A stretch of DNA of 64,000 nt, taken from Prado023 sp963798745. Its GTDB lineage: Bacteria > Actinomycetota > Actinomycetes > S36-B12 > CAIYMF01. Below the pieces are notes generated by a model. It did not search any database. It was not told the DNA's origin and saw nothing but the letters and a program-made list of their open reading frames with translations. Below are positions 52,222-62,026 of the stretch, in pieces (position 1 is the stretch's first letter; every line of letters starts with the position of its first letter). Where the stretch lies: positions 191,167 to 255,166 of the forward strand of contig CAWCUF010000005.1 in assembly GCA_963798745.1 (NCBI GenBank). Direction: 5' to 3'. The position numbers and the translations under genes were made by a program.

Positions 52222-52311
52222 ACGGCGCTGCGACGCCGCGGTCGAACGCGCGCTGGGCGTCGAACTGCGCTGCGCCTGCACCGGCGACCAGCCGCTGGAA
52301 CACTGGCGGAC

Positions 52312-52733
52312 ATGTCCGACCAGGTGTTCCTCTTCGACGGCGACTGCGCGCTCTGCTCGTCGGCCGCCCGCTGGTTGGTCGGGCCGTGCCCGGCGACGTG
52401 CCAATCGTGGCCTGGCAGCATGCCGACCTCGAGTTCCTCGGGGTCGCTCGGCATGAGGTCGAGGTGGCCGTCGTGCTGGTCGGCCCCACGGGCAGGGCCA
52501 GTGGGGAGGCTGCGATCGCCGAACTGCTGGCCGGCAGCTCAAGCAGGGTCTGGCGGCTGGCCGGCGCGGTGCTGGGACTGCCCCTGATGCGCTGGGCGGC
52601 GGAAGGGGTCTACCGCGCGGTGGCGCGCAACCGGCACCGGCTGCCCGGCGGCACGCCGGAATGCGCCCTACGGTCTGGGCAGCGGGTTGCCGGGGCCGAT
52701 CGCGGACACGGAGCCCCCCGCCCCGCCCACTAG
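52312..52733 (+). pseudogene. DCC-family thiol-disulfide oxidoreductase-like gene with one-base frameshift
   Basis: The ATG at 52312 opens a frame with the DCC signature VFLFDGDCALCSSAARWLVG (CxxC active site). After GGG at 52381-52383 this frame turns to nonsense, but another frame continues family-like sequence: AVPGDVPIVAWQHADLEFLG, then VAVVLVGPTGRASGEAAIAE and a final RNRHRLPGGTPECAL. Adding one G in the GGG run restores a single 140-aa protein of normal length. Either a real inactivation or a sequence error; the gene lies just upstream of valS. Confidence 0.8.
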
Positions 52734-52744
52734 AATCGCGCCCC

Positions 52745-55318
52745 ATGAACCAGCCCGCGCAGCCACCTGCCGCACGCATCCCCGAGAAGCCGTCCATCGA
52801 CGGGATCGAGTCGGTGTGGTCCGCCCGCTGGGAGCAGGCGGGCACCTACCGCTTCGATCGCACCAGCGAACGCGCCCAGGTCTACTCGATCGACACGCCC
52901 CCGCCGACCGTCTCCGGCTCGCTGCACGTCGGGCACGTGTTCTCCTACACGCACCCAGATCTGGTCGCGCGCTACAAGCGGATGCAGGGCCTCGAGGTGT
53001 TCTACCCCATGGGGTGGGACGACAACGGCCTGCCCACCGAACGCCGCGTGCAGAACTACTACGGCGTGCGCTGCGAGCCCACAATGCACTACGACCCCGA
53101 CTTCACGCCGCCGGCCAAGCCGGACGCCAAGAAGCAGGTCCCGATCAGCCGGCGCAACTTCATCGAGCTGTGCGAGCAGCTCACCTTGGAGGACGAGAAG
53201 GCGTTCGAAGCCCTGTTCCGCCAACTCGGGCTGTCGGTGGACTGGACCGCGACCTACCAGACCATCGACGCCGACTCCAGGACCACTTCTCAGAAGGCCT
53301 TCCTGCGCAACCTCGCCCGCGGGGAGGCCTACCAGGCCGAGGCGCCAACTCTTTGGGACGTGACCTTCCGGACCGCGGTCGCGCAGGCCGAGCTCGAGGA
53401 CCGCGAGATGCCGGGGGCCTACCACCGGATCGCCTTCCCGTATTCGGATGGCACGGGCGCGGTGCACATCGAGACCACGCGGCCCGAACTGTTGGCCGCG
53501 TGCGTGGCGCTGGTCGCGCACCCCGATGACGCGCGCTACCAGGAGCACTTCGGCAGCACGGTGACCACACCGGTGTTCGGGGTGGAGGTTCCGGTGCTCG
53601 CCCACCACCTGGCCGATCCCGAGAAGGGGTCGGGTATCGCGATGATCTGCACGTTCGGTGACACGACCGACGTGACGTGGTGGCGCGAGCTGGACCTGCT
53701 CACCCGCCCGATCATCGGCTGGGACGGCCGGATCCGCGCGGAGATCCCGGATTGGCTGGCCACCCGCAGCGCCCGCGAGGCCTACGCCTCGATCGCCGGG
53801 ATGACGACGTTCTCGGCCAAGAAGCAGATGGTCGAGCTGCTGGCCGCCGAGGGCGCGCTCGAGGGCGAGCCGCGCACCATCTCGCACCCGGTGAAGTTCT
53901 ACGAGAAGGGCGAACGACCCCTGGAGATCGTCACGACCCGGCAGTGGTACATCCGCAACGGCGGCCGGGACGCCGACCTGCGCGCCGTCCTGCTGGCGCG
54001 TGGGGATGAGCTGAACTGGCACCCGTCGAGCATGGCCATCCGCTACAGCAACTGGGTGTCGGGCCTGGCTGGCGACTGGCTGATCAGCCGGCAGCGATTC
54101 TTCGGCGTGCCGATCCCGTTGTGGTACGGCGTCGACCCGCACGGCGAACCCGACTACGCGCAGATCATCACCCCTGAGGAGTCCGCGCTGCCGGTGGACC
54201 CGTCAGCCGAGCCGCCGGCCGGGTTCGAGGAGGCCCAGCGCGGTCAGCCAGGGGGCTTCATCGGCGACCCGGACGTGATGGACACATGGGCAACGTCCTC
54301 ACTGAGCCCACAGATCTGCGGCGGCTGGGAACGCGACCCGGCCTTGTGGGCGGCGGTGGCGCCGTTCGACCTGCGCCCGCAGGCCCACGAGATCATCCGG
54401 ACCTGGCTGTTCTCCTCGGTGGTGCGCTCACATCTAGAGGACGACCGGCTGCCCTGGTCGGATGCGGCGATCTCGGGGTGGATCCTGGACCCCGACCGCA
54501 AGAAGATGGCCAAGTCCAAGGGCAACGTCGTCACACCCGTTGACTTGTTGGACAAGCATGGCTCAGATGCACTGCGCTACTGGGCGGCCTCGGGCCGGCC
54601 CGGCACCGACACGGCCTTCGACGAGGGTCAGATGAAGATCGGCCGGCGCCTGGCGATCAAGATCCTCAATGCGAGCCGGTTCGTGCTCGGATTCGGGGTG
54701 GACGCGGAAGCGGCGAACCGTCCCAGCGAGGTCACCGAGCCGTTGGACCGCGCCCAACTCGCTGCGCTGGCCGACGTGGTGGCGCAGGCCACTGCCGCCT
54801 TCGAGGACTACAACTACACCCGGGCCCTCGAGCTGACAGAGACCTACTTCTGGTCGTTCTGCGACGACTACGTGGAGTTGGTCAAGGACCGGGCGTATGG
54901 GGCGCGCGGGGATGCCGCGACGGCCTCGGCGCGGGCTGCGCTGGCCACCGCACTGAGTGTGCAGCTGCGACTGTTCGCGCCGTTCCTGCCGTTCGTGACC
55001 GAGGAGGTCTGGTCCTGGTGGCAGGAGGGCTCGGTGCACCGAGCCAGTTGGCCGAGCGTGCAGGAGACAGCACGGATCGCCCAGGACGGGCAGGCCGTGC
55101 TGGTCAGCGAGGTCGCCGATGTGCTCGGGGCGATCCGCCGGGCGAAGTCCGAGGCCAAGGTGGGGATGCGCGCTGACGTGGCGGCGGCCGAGATCGTGCG
55201 CCCGGCGCAGACCGCGGCGCGGGTGGCGGCCGCCGCTGCGGACATCGCCGCGGCGGGGCGCATCGCCGACCTGCAGATACATGAGGGCGAGCCGAGCGTG
55301 CGGGTCGACCTGGCCTGA
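52745..55318 (+). CDS. valS: Valyl-tRNA synthetase
   Basis: Class Ia synthetase that charges tRNA-Val. The 857-aa product has the HIGH motif variant GSLHVGHVFSYTHPDL, editing-domain strands HIETTRPELLAACVALVAHP and the KMSKS variant KKMAKSKGNV, plus a C-terminal anticodon-binding helix bundle and short coiled-coil arm. The length matches mycobacterial ValS rather than the longer E. coli form. The ATG at 52745 follows the DCC gene by 11 nt. Confidence 0.96.
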   Translation: MNQPAQPPAARIPEKPSIDGIESVWSARWEQAGTYRFDRTSERAQVYSIDTPPPTVSGSLHVGHVFSYTHPDLVARYKRMQGLEVFYPMGWDDNGLPTERRVQNYYGVRCEPTMHYDPDFTPPAKPDAKKQVPISRRNFIELCEQLTLEDEKAFEALFRQLGLSVDWTATYQTIDADSRTTSQKAFLRNLARGEAYQAEAPTLWDVTFRTAVAQAELEDREMPGAYHRIAFPYSDGTGAVHIETTRPELLAACVALVAHPDDARYQEHFGSTVTTPVFGVEVPVLAHHLADPEKGSGIAMICTFGDTTDVTWWRELDLLTRPIIGWDGRIRAEIPDWLATRSAREAYASIAGMTTFSAKKQMVELLAAEGALEGEPRTISHPVKFYEKGERPLEIVTTRQWYIRNGGRDADLRAVLLARGDELNWHPSSMAIRYSNWVSGLAGDWLISRQRFFGVPIPLWYGVDPHGEPDYAQIITPEESALPVDPSAEPPAGFEEAQRGQPGGFIGDPDVMDTWATSSLSPQICGGWERDPALWAAVAPFDLRPQAHEIIRTWLFSSVVRSHLEDDRLPWSDAAISGWILDPDRKKMAKSKGNVVTPVDLLDKHGSDALRYWAASGRPGTDTAFDEGQMKIGRRLAIKILNASRFVLGFGVDAEAANRPSEVTEPLDRAQLAALADVVAQATAAFEDYNYTRALELTETYFWSFCDDYVELVKDRAYGARGDAATASARAALATALSVQLRLFAPFLPFVTEEVWSWWQEGSVHRASWPSVQETARIAQDGQAVLVSEVADVLGAIRRAKSEAKVGMRADVAAAEIVRPAQTAARVAAAAADIAAAGRIADLQIHEGEPSVRVDLA

Positions 55319-55396
55319 GGGCTCGCTGCGGCTCAAGGCGCCTCGATCCGGGTCCGATGACCCAGCCAGGGTGTCGTGAGCGAGGGAGAGTCCGCG

Positions 55397-56887
55397 ATGG
55401 GTCGCAGGTCGAGCAGGAAGTCCCTGCAGCTCGGGGCGCCGCTGCCGTTCGAGACCGCGGGGTTGACGATCCTGCCTGGGGTACCCCTGCCGGAGTGGAC
55501 GCAGCCCACATTCGACCGGCAGCCGGTCGAGGGCACGGCCGCGGCGGGAGTGGCGGACGCGGGAGCGGCTGGGGCGGGGGGGGCCGCGCCGGCTACTGCG
55601 GCGGCAGTTCCCGACTCGACGATCCCTTCCGCGCCAGAACCATATGCGGGAATCGACCCCGCGATGTCGGCCGCCCCGATGGCGATGGCAGGCGCGATGG
55701 GCAGTGCGACGTACTCCCCGTCCGCGAGCACTGAGGGGTACGGCGCTGCTGAGCGCAACGTGCCAGGCCACGGCTCCGCGAGGGTGCGTGCCGCGACCTA
55801 CCCCCCGTTCGGCTCGGGCGCCGGATACGGGGCGCCCCAGGCAGGGTCGTCAGCCGGTGCCGGTACCGCAGCCGGGGACGTACCAACCGCTGGGGACGCC
55901 AGGGGGTACGGCGCCCCGGCCGGGGACGTCGGGAACCAACCACCGCCGGCCCGCACGTCGCCGCACGCAACCACCGCCACTGCACCGGCGACGTGGCAGG
56001 AATCCTCCTTCCGGGCAGGTCGCGATGAGGAAGCCCCAGCCGGCGGCGACCCGGCGACGGACTCCGCTGCCGTGGCGCCGAGCCAGACGTGGGCCACCGG
56101 TGACCGCCAGGAGTTGAGCGCCGAGCATGTGGCCCTGCTTGCGTGGTGGGCGGACATGATCGCTGCCGGGCAGTTCCCGGGAGCGCCGGGATCAGCTTCC
56201 TCGGGCGCTTCGGAGGATCGCCCCTTCACACCTCGTCGTCGCCGGGCCCCCCGCGGGGCGGGTCCCGCGGCGCCCGGCGACGACGTGACGGCGCCCGGCA
56301 CCTCGTTCCCGGTCCGCACCGTCGCACTCGGCGTCGGCGTGCTCGCCCTGGTTGGCTTGGCGGCGGTGACCGTGCCTCGGTTCCTGGCGGCCGACGCGAC
56401 GCCCGCCGCAGCCAGTCTGAGCACCACGATGCCGGCTTCGTTCGGCAACCTCGTGTCCGTCGTCGACCCGGAGGTCAGCGGCACACTCGAACCCCTGCTC
56501 GGATTCGGCCTGCGCCCTTCAGGAATCACCGTCACCGGCGCCTACGGCACCGACGCGCAGGGCCCGCTGGAGCTGGCCGCGATGGCGACGTCGATGGCCG
56601 CGCCAGCCGATGCAACCGGCCAGGTCGCTGCATGGACGCAGCGCACCGGTGCCGCGGTCGGCGAGCCGGTGGCCGGGTCGGACAACTCGCAGGGGATCAC
56701 CTGTGCGCCGGCCAAGAAGGCAGAAGGCATCCCCACGGGCACCTTCTGCGTCTGGACCGGCACAGGGCTGCGCGGGCAGTCCTACGCGATCGGGATGAAG
56801 GTCCCGCAGGCCCTGGAGCTCACCGCACAGCTGCGCTCGGCGCTGGCCACGGACCCGGAGGCCGCGCAGGTGACCACCAGCTCCTGA
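55397..56887 (+). CDS. Membrane-anchored protein of unknown function with long disordered N-terminus
   Basis: A 496-aa protein. Residues 1-300 are Ala/Gly/Pro/Ser-rich with GYGAP-type and Tyr-Gly repeats and a patch RPFTPRRRRAPRGAG, then one membrane helix (VRTVALGVGVLALVGLAAVTV) and an extracellular domain of about 160 aa with two cysteines (GITCAPAKKAEGIPTGTFCVW). The start uses the ATG at 55397 with GGGAG 9 nt upstream rather than a GTG at 55376. I do not recognise the outer domain. Convergent with clpX. Confidence 0.75.
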   Translation: MGRRSSRKSLQLGAPLPFETAGLTILPGVPLPEWTQPTFDRQPVEGTAAAGVADAGAAGAGGAAPATAAAVPDSTIPSAPEPYAGIDPAMSAAPMAMAGAMGSATYSPSASTEGYGAAERNVPGHGSARVRAATYPPFGSGAGYGAPQAGSSAGAGTAAGDVPTAGDARGYGAPAGDVGNQPPPARTSPHATTATAPATWQESSFRAGRDEEAPAGGDPATDSAAVAPSQTWATGDRQELSAEHVALLAWWADMIAAGQFPGAPGSASSGASEDRPFTPRRRRAPRGAGPAAPGDDVTAPGTSFPVRTVALGVGVLALVGLAAVTVPRFLAADATPAAASLSTTMPASFGNLVSVVDPEVSGTLEPLLGFGLRPSGITVTGAYGTDAQGPLELAAMATSMAAPADATGQVAAWTQRTGAAVGEPVAGSDNSQGITCAPAKKAEGIPTGTFCVWTGTGLRGQSYAIGMKVPQALELTAQLRSALATDPEAAQVTTSS

Positions 56888-57062
56888 TCGCGTTCGCAGA
56901 ACCGCTGAGGACCGAGTCGGCGGCCGGGCAGACGCCTCGCAGGCGACCCCGGCGGTCGTGTTGTCGGCCGGGGGGCCTGTGCAGTTGGCTGTCCCGATCG
57001 AACGGTCCGGGTCACTCAGTCCGGTTCACACTGCCCGGTTAACAATGCCGAGTTCAAGCTGT

Positions 57063-57097
57063 GCGGTTGGAGCTGGGCGGCGGTTGGAGCTGGGCGG
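57063..57097. repeat. 17-bp tandem duplication between convergent genes
   Basis: GCGGTTGGAGCTGGGCG occurs twice in tandem in the 210-bp gap before clpX; the second copy runs up to the clpX stop. No clear terminator was seen in this gap. Confidence 0.7.
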
Positions 57098-57098
57098 T

Positions 57099-58403
<1,305 letters not shown>

Positions 58404-58485
58404 GTTGGTTCCTCTCCTCGACTTCGTACGACGGTACCCGTCAGCAGTGGGCCAGCGCAGGCCCCACTCCGACCAATCCCGCCGA

Positions 58486-58511
58486 TCGGGTTACGCCCAA
58501 CGCGTACCCGA
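58486..58511 (-). terminator. Hairpin after clpP2
   Basis: TCGGGT(T)ACGC-CCAAC-GCGTACCCGA pairs fully apart from one bulged T and lies between clpP2 and clpX, so it may attenuate or end the clpP transcript. Confidence 0.5.
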
Positions 58512-58552
58512 CCGCTTCAGCTTCATGCCGCCCCGGCGGAGCCGATCCGAGA

Positions 58553-59224
58553 TCAGGCGGTCTGCACCTTGCGCGAGGCGATCACCTGGTCGATGACGCC
58601 GTACTCCTTGGCGTCGTAGGCGGTGAGGATCTTGTCGCGCTCGATGTCCTTGGCCACCTGCTCGGGAGTGCGGCCGGTGTGCTTGGCCAGGATCCCCTCC
58701 ATCTCGACCCGCATCCGTAGGATCTCGTTGGCCTGGATCTCGATGTCCGAGCCCTGGCCGCCACCCTCGGTGTAGGGCTGATGGATGAGCACCCGAGCGT
58801 GTGGGAGGGCGAACCGCTTGCCCGGGGCGCCGGCCGCGAGCAGTACCGCCGCAGCCGAGGCCGCCTGCCCCAGGCACACGGTCTGCACCTGCGGCTTGAC
58901 GAACTGCATCGTGTCGTAGATGGCGGTCATCGCGGTGTACGAGCCGCCGGGCGAGTTGATATAGATCTGGATGTCCCGCTCGGGGTCCATGGACTCCAGC
59001 GTCAGCAACTGGGCCATGACGTCATCGGCCGAGGCATCATCGATCTGGACGCCGAGGAAGATGATCCGCTCCTCGAACAGCTTGGTGTAGGGGTTGTGCA
59101 TGCGCTCGCCGTTGGCGGTGCGCTCGCGGAACTCCGGCAGGATGTAACGGGCCGCGGGCTGGTGGATGCGGTTCACGGAGGGCTCCTGGGTCCTGAGAAC
59201 GGAGTCGAACGGGGCTGGGGTCAT
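58553..59224 (-). CDS. clpP2: ATP-dependent Clp protease proteolytic subunit ClpP2
   Basis: Serine protease subunit, second of the pair. The 223-aa product has the catalytic serine in GQAASAAAVLLAAG, histidine in LIHQPYTEGG and aspartate in IERDKILTAYDAKEYG. In actinobacteria ClpP1 and ClpP2 form a mixed 14-mer. The ATG at 59222-59224 overlaps the clpP1 stop; a GTG one codon earlier is also possible. Confidence 0.95.
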   Translation of the reverse strand: MTPAPFDSVLRTQEPSVNRIHQPAARYILPEFRERTANGERMHNPYTKLFEERIIFLGVQIDDASADDVMAQLLTLESMDPERDIQIYINSPGGSYTAMTAIYDTMQFVKPQVQTVCLGQAASAAAVLLAAGAPGKRFALPHARVLIHQPYTEGGGQGSDIEIQANEILRMRVEMEGILAKHTGRTPEQVAKDIERDKILTAYDAKEYGVIDQVIASRKVQTA

Positions 59225-59859
59225 CACGCCGTGCCGCCCTCGCCGGACACGTCCCGGGCGCTGCGCACCACGTGGTCGACGAATCCGTAGGCCTTGGCCT
59301 CGTCCGCTGTGAACCAGCGGTCCCGGTCGGAGTCGGCGGCGATCGTCTCGAGGTCCTGCCCGGTGTGCTGGGCGATCAGCTCGGCCATCTTCTTCTTGGT
59401 GTAGAGCATCTGCTCGGCCTGGATCTTGATGTCCGAGGCGGTGCCACCGATCCCGCCGGAGGGCTGGTGCATCATGATCCGCGCGTGCGGCAGGGCGTAG
59501 CGCTTGCCCTCGGCGCCCGCGCAGAGCAGGAACTGGCCCATCGAGGCGGCCAGGCCCATCGCGACGGTGGCCACGTCGTTCTTGACGAACTGCATCGTGT
59601 CGTAGATGGCCATGCCCGCCGACACCGAGCCGCCCGGTGAGTTCACGTAGAGGAAGATGTCCTTGTCGGGGTCCTCGGCGGCCAGCAGCAGCATCTGGGC
59701 GCAGATCGCGTTGGCCATCTGGTCCTCCACGACGGTGCCGACGAAGATGATCCGCTCGCGCAGCAGGCGCTGGTAGACCGAGTCGTCGAAGCCGGGGCTG
59801 GCCGGTGCGGGTGCGCGCAGTTCTGGCTGCGACAGGGCGGGATAGGGCAGTCCGGTCAT
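59224..59859 (-). CDS. clpP1: ATP-dependent Clp protease proteolytic subunit ClpP1
   Basis: First gene of the pair. The 211-aa product has the catalytic serine in MGLAASMGQFLL, histidine in MMHQPSGGIGG and aspartate in DSDRDRWFTADEAKAYG, the expected length and the SPGGSVSAGMAIYDTMQF segment. GGAGG lies 5 nt before the ATG at 59857-59859. A ClgR-type operator lies about 115 bp upstream. Confidence 0.96.
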   Translation of the reverse strand: MTGLPYPALSQPELRAPAPASPGFDDSVYQRLLRERIIFVGTVVEDQMANAICAQMLLLAAEDPDKDIFLYVNSPGGSVSAGMAIYDTMQFVKNDVATVAMGLAASMGQFLLCAGAEGKRYALPHARIMMHQPSGGIGGTASDIKIQAEQMLYTKKKMAELIAQHTGQDLETIAADSDRDRWFTADEAKAYGFVDHVVRSARDVSGEGGTA

Positions 59860-59973
59860 GGACACCTCCGGGTGTTGGCGATGCCGGTTCCCGCGGTCCT
59901 GGACCGCCCGGCTCTCGCGACTGACATGACCCTAACCCGGCCCTCTGACAGCGGCTTGCCCGGCGCTGCGGTT

Positions 59974-59987
59974 GTTCGCTCAGGGCG
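59974..59987. promoter_or_regulatory. Putative ClgR operator upstream of clpP1-clpP2
   Basis: GTTCGC-TCAGG-GCG matches the ClgR motif GTTCGC-N5-GCG described for actinobacterial clp genes. It lies about 115 bp before the clpP1 start; TTAGGGT at 59929-59935 (minus strand) could be the -10 element. Confidence 0.6.
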
Positions 59988-60028
59988 TGGGTGCGACGCC
60001 GGTGCCGATCCAGCGACCAGCCCGGATG

Positions 60029-60072
60029 CGACGAGGACCCCTCCCCGGCCGGTGCCGGAAGGGGGTCGTCGA
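60029..60072 (-). terminator. Terminator hairpin after tig
   Basis: The arms GACCCCTCCCCGGC and GCCGGAAGGGGGTC, with further pairing outside, enclose CGGT just past the tig stop on the minus strand; two A-C mismatches interrupt the stem. Confidence 0.7.
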
Positions 60073-60088
60073 CGACCTGGCGAGGAGG

Positions 60089-61405
60089 TCAGCCGATGCC
60101 GCTCATGTCGCCGAACGCACCGGAGGCCATCGCGGCAGCCAGGTCGGCGTTGAGCGCCTCGAGGTCGATCTCGTCCCCGGCGGGGTCCACGATCTTGGCC
60201 TTCTCCATCACGACGGCCAGTGCCTTGGCCCGACGGACCTCGCTGACGGCCATCTGAACCTGGCCGGCCTGGACGAGCTCCTGGGCGAACTGGTCCGGAG
60301 TCATGTTGTAGCGCGGCGCCTGCTGCATCAGCCAGGCGGAGAGCTCCTCCTGGGCGACGGTGAGCTCCTGGTCCTCGGCGATCCGGTCGAGCAGGATGGC
60401 GCTCTTGATCCGGCCGCGAGCCTCGGACTCGAACTCCGCCTTGTGCTCGTCGTCACCGTGACCGTCGTGGAAGTGCTCCTCGAGCTCACGGGCGACCAGG
60501 GACTCGGGCAGCGGGAAGTCCACGGAGTCGACCAGCCTCTCGTGCAGCGTCGTGCGTGCGTCCACCCCCTGCTGCAGACGCTTCATGCGGGTCAGTCGGG
60601 TGCGAATGTCCTCGGTGAGCTCGTCCATGGTGTCGAACTCGCTGGCCATCATGGCGAAGTCGTCGTCAGCGGTGGGCAGCTCGCGCTCGCGCACCTTGCT
60701 GACCGTGACCGTGACGTCGATGTCCTTGCCCTCGTACTGACCGGCCTCGGCCGGGAAGGCGAAGGACCGGACATCGTCGGCAACCGCGCCGCGCACCGCC
60801 TCGTCGAAGCCCGGCAGCGGCTCCTCCTTGCCGCCGACCTCGAAGCTCAGCGCCGAGGCCATGAGGTCCTCGACCTCCTCGCCCTCGCAGGAGCCGGCCA
60901 GGTCCACGAGCAGGACGTCGCCATCCTGGGCGGGGCGCTCGACATCGGTCAGCGTGGCGAACCGGGTGCGCAGCGCGTCAACCTGCTCGGCAACGTCCTC
61001 TTCGTCGGGTTCAGCACTTTCGACCTCGACCACGAAGCTCTCGAGGTCGGGCAGGTCGAACTCCGGACGGATGTCCACCTCGACCGTGAACGCCAGGTTC
61101 TCGCCGTCGTTGAGCTCCTTGACGTCGAAGTCAGGGGTGCCGACCGGCTTGAGGTCGTTGTCGGCCACGGCCTTGTCGAACGCGGCCGGGACCGCCTCGT
61201 TGACCGCCTCCTCGAGCACGAGGGCCCGCCCGAACCGCTGGTCGATCACCCGGGAGGGGACCTTGCCCTTGCGGAAGCCGGGGACGGTCACCTGTGCAGC
61301 GATGCGCTTGTAGGCGGCGTCCAACTGCGGGGCAAGCTCCTCGAAGGGCATGTCCACGGTCAACTTGACGCGGGTGGGCGAAAGGGTTTCGACGTCGCTC
61401 TTCAC
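60089..61405 (-). CDS. tig: Trigger factor
   Basis: Ribosome-bound chaperone and prolyl isomerase. The 438-aa product has the ribosome-binding signature GFRKGKVPSRVIDQRFG in the N-terminal domain, an FKBP-type middle domain (AQDGDVLLVDLAGSCEGE ... PLPGFDEAVRGAVADD) and a C-terminal helical chaperone domain; the tail is Ala/Gly-rich. The start is a GTG at 61403-61405. Upstream of clpP1-clpP2-clpX, the standard order. Confidence 0.96.
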   Translation of the reverse strand: MKSDVETLSPTRVKLTVDMPFEELAPQLDAAYKRIAAQVTVPGFRKGKVPSRVIDQRFGRALVLEEAVNEAVPAAFDKAVADNDLKPVGTPDFDVKELNDGENLAFTVEVDIRPEFDLPDLESFVVEVESAEPDEEDVAEQVDALRTRFATLTDVERPAQDGDVLLVDLAGSCEGEEVEDLMASALSFEVGGKEEPLPGFDEAVRGAVADDVRSFAFPAEAGQYEGKDIDVTVTVSKVRERELPTADDDFAMMASEFDTMDELTEDIRTRLTRMKRLQQGVDARTTLHERLVDSVDFPLPESLVARELEEHFHDGHGDDEHKAEFESEARGRIKSAILLDRIAEDQELTVAQEELSAWLMQQAPRYNMTPDQFAQELVQAGQVQMAVSEVRRAKALAVVMEKAKIVDPAGDEIDLEALNADLAAAMASGAFGDMSGIG

Positions 61406-61452
61406 AGCGGCGCACTCCTAGGAGATCGGAAGTAGATGGACGGGTTCTGCGG

Positions 61453-61525
61453 TCGGGGCGGGGAGACTCGAACTCCCGATCTCCTGCCCCCAAAGCAGGC
61501 GCGCTAGCCACTACGCTACGCCCCG
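61453..61525 (-). tRNA. tRNA-Pro (anticodon TGG)
   Basis: Acceptor CGGGGCG pairs fully with CGCCCCG, anticodon stem CCTGC/GCAGG encloses TTTGGGG (anticodon TGG) and the T-arm is CGGGAG-TTCGAGT-CTCCCC-like. 73 nt with discriminator A; CCA not encoded. Confidence 0.96.
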
Positions 61526-61619
61526 TGGCTGCCGATGCAGTCTAGACGATCGGCGGGGTACCCTGTTGCACGCAGCCCTGGGGCTGGAGCCCGGCCTCGA
61601 GCCGGACCACCAGGGCTTC

Positions 61620-61693
61620 GCGGGTGTAGCTCAATGGTAGAGCCCCAGCCTTCCAAGCTGGCCATGCCGGTTCGATCCCGGTCACCCGCTCCA
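61620..61693 (+). tRNA. tRNA-Gly (anticodon TCC), CCA encoded
   Basis: Acceptor GCGGGTG pairs with CACCCGC, anticodon stem CCAGC/GCTGG encloses CTTCCAA (anticodon TCC), T-arm CCGG-TTCGATC-CCGG. The body is 71 nt (discriminator T at 61690) followed by an encoded CCA. The last 17 nt recur at 61791-61807. Confidence 0.97.
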
Positions 61694-61735
61694 AGGAGAA
61701 GGGCCTCGCGTTGTTCCGCGGGGCCCTTTCTCCTT
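61693..61735 (+). terminator. Strong hairpin after tRNA-Gly
   Basis: AAGGAGAAGGGCCTCGCG, loop TTGTTC, and CGCGGGGCCCTTTCTCCTT pair with one bulge over about 18 bp. The TGTTCC loop resembles the one after tRNA-Ala. Confidence 0.85.
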
Positions 61736-61790
61736 GGACCCGCAAGTGGAGCCCGGGATCGGGAGGAGATCGCCAACAGCGATCGACGGA

Positions 61791-61807
61791 CCCGGTCACC
61801 CGCTCCA
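61791..61807 (+). repeat. 17-bp copy of the tRNA-Gly 3' end (att-like)
   Basis: CCCGGTCACCCGCTCCA repeats positions 61677-61693 exactly, 114 bp downstream and 220 bp before an integrase remnant, as expected for an attachment-site duplication. Confidence 0.85.
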
Positions 61808-61893
61808 GTCGAAAGCAGCCCCTGACCTGCTCAAACACTGGTCAGGGCGTTCTCTTTGCGGTCTGCGCTAGCGCACAGAATGGTCTGGAACGT

Positions 61894-62009
61894 CCGTTTC
61901 GTGTCCCGAATGACTCCCGAATGACCTAGAGCGGGGACACGCTCGGGACACGGAATCCGGGCCTCGGGGGTGCTCAGTGCCCGTTTCGTGTCCCCAGTTC
62001 GGGACACGA
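61894..62009. repeat. Direct and inverted GTGTCCC repeats
   Basis: CCGTTTCGTGTCCC occurs exactly at 61894-61907 and 61981-61994; the inverse CGGGACACG occurs at 61944-61952 and about 62000-62008; TCCCGAATGAC occurs twice near 61905-61925. They lie directly before the integrase remnant. Confidence 0.8.
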
Positions 62010-62026
62010 CGGTGAGGGGGAATCTC

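Larger units (their letters stand above)
61694..62026. other. Gene-free region: tRNA-trailing element and possible att/arm sites
   Basis: No gene. It holds the hairpin at 61693-61735, AGTGG (61745-61749), CGGGAGGAG (61760-61768), the stem GATCGC-CAACA-GCGATC (61768-61784), GACGG (61785-61789), the 17-bp tRNA-Gly copy at 61791-61807, a hairpin CCCTGACC/GGTCAGGG (61820-61847) followed by T-rich sequence, and repeated CCGTTTCGTGTCCC words before the integrase remnant. Confidence 0.8.

Noticed and set aside
61430..61460. A third tRNA-trailing element beside tRNA-Pro (GGAGATCG ... GACGG near 61410-61432)
   Set aside because: The words lie on the plus strand while the tRNA is on the minus strand, the stem does not pair and there is no copy of the tRNA-Pro 3' end.
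61542..61838. Minus-strand frame reading TGIEPAWPAWKAGALPLSYT across tRNA-Gly
   Set aside because: Antisense translation of tRNA-Gly; a classic artefact.
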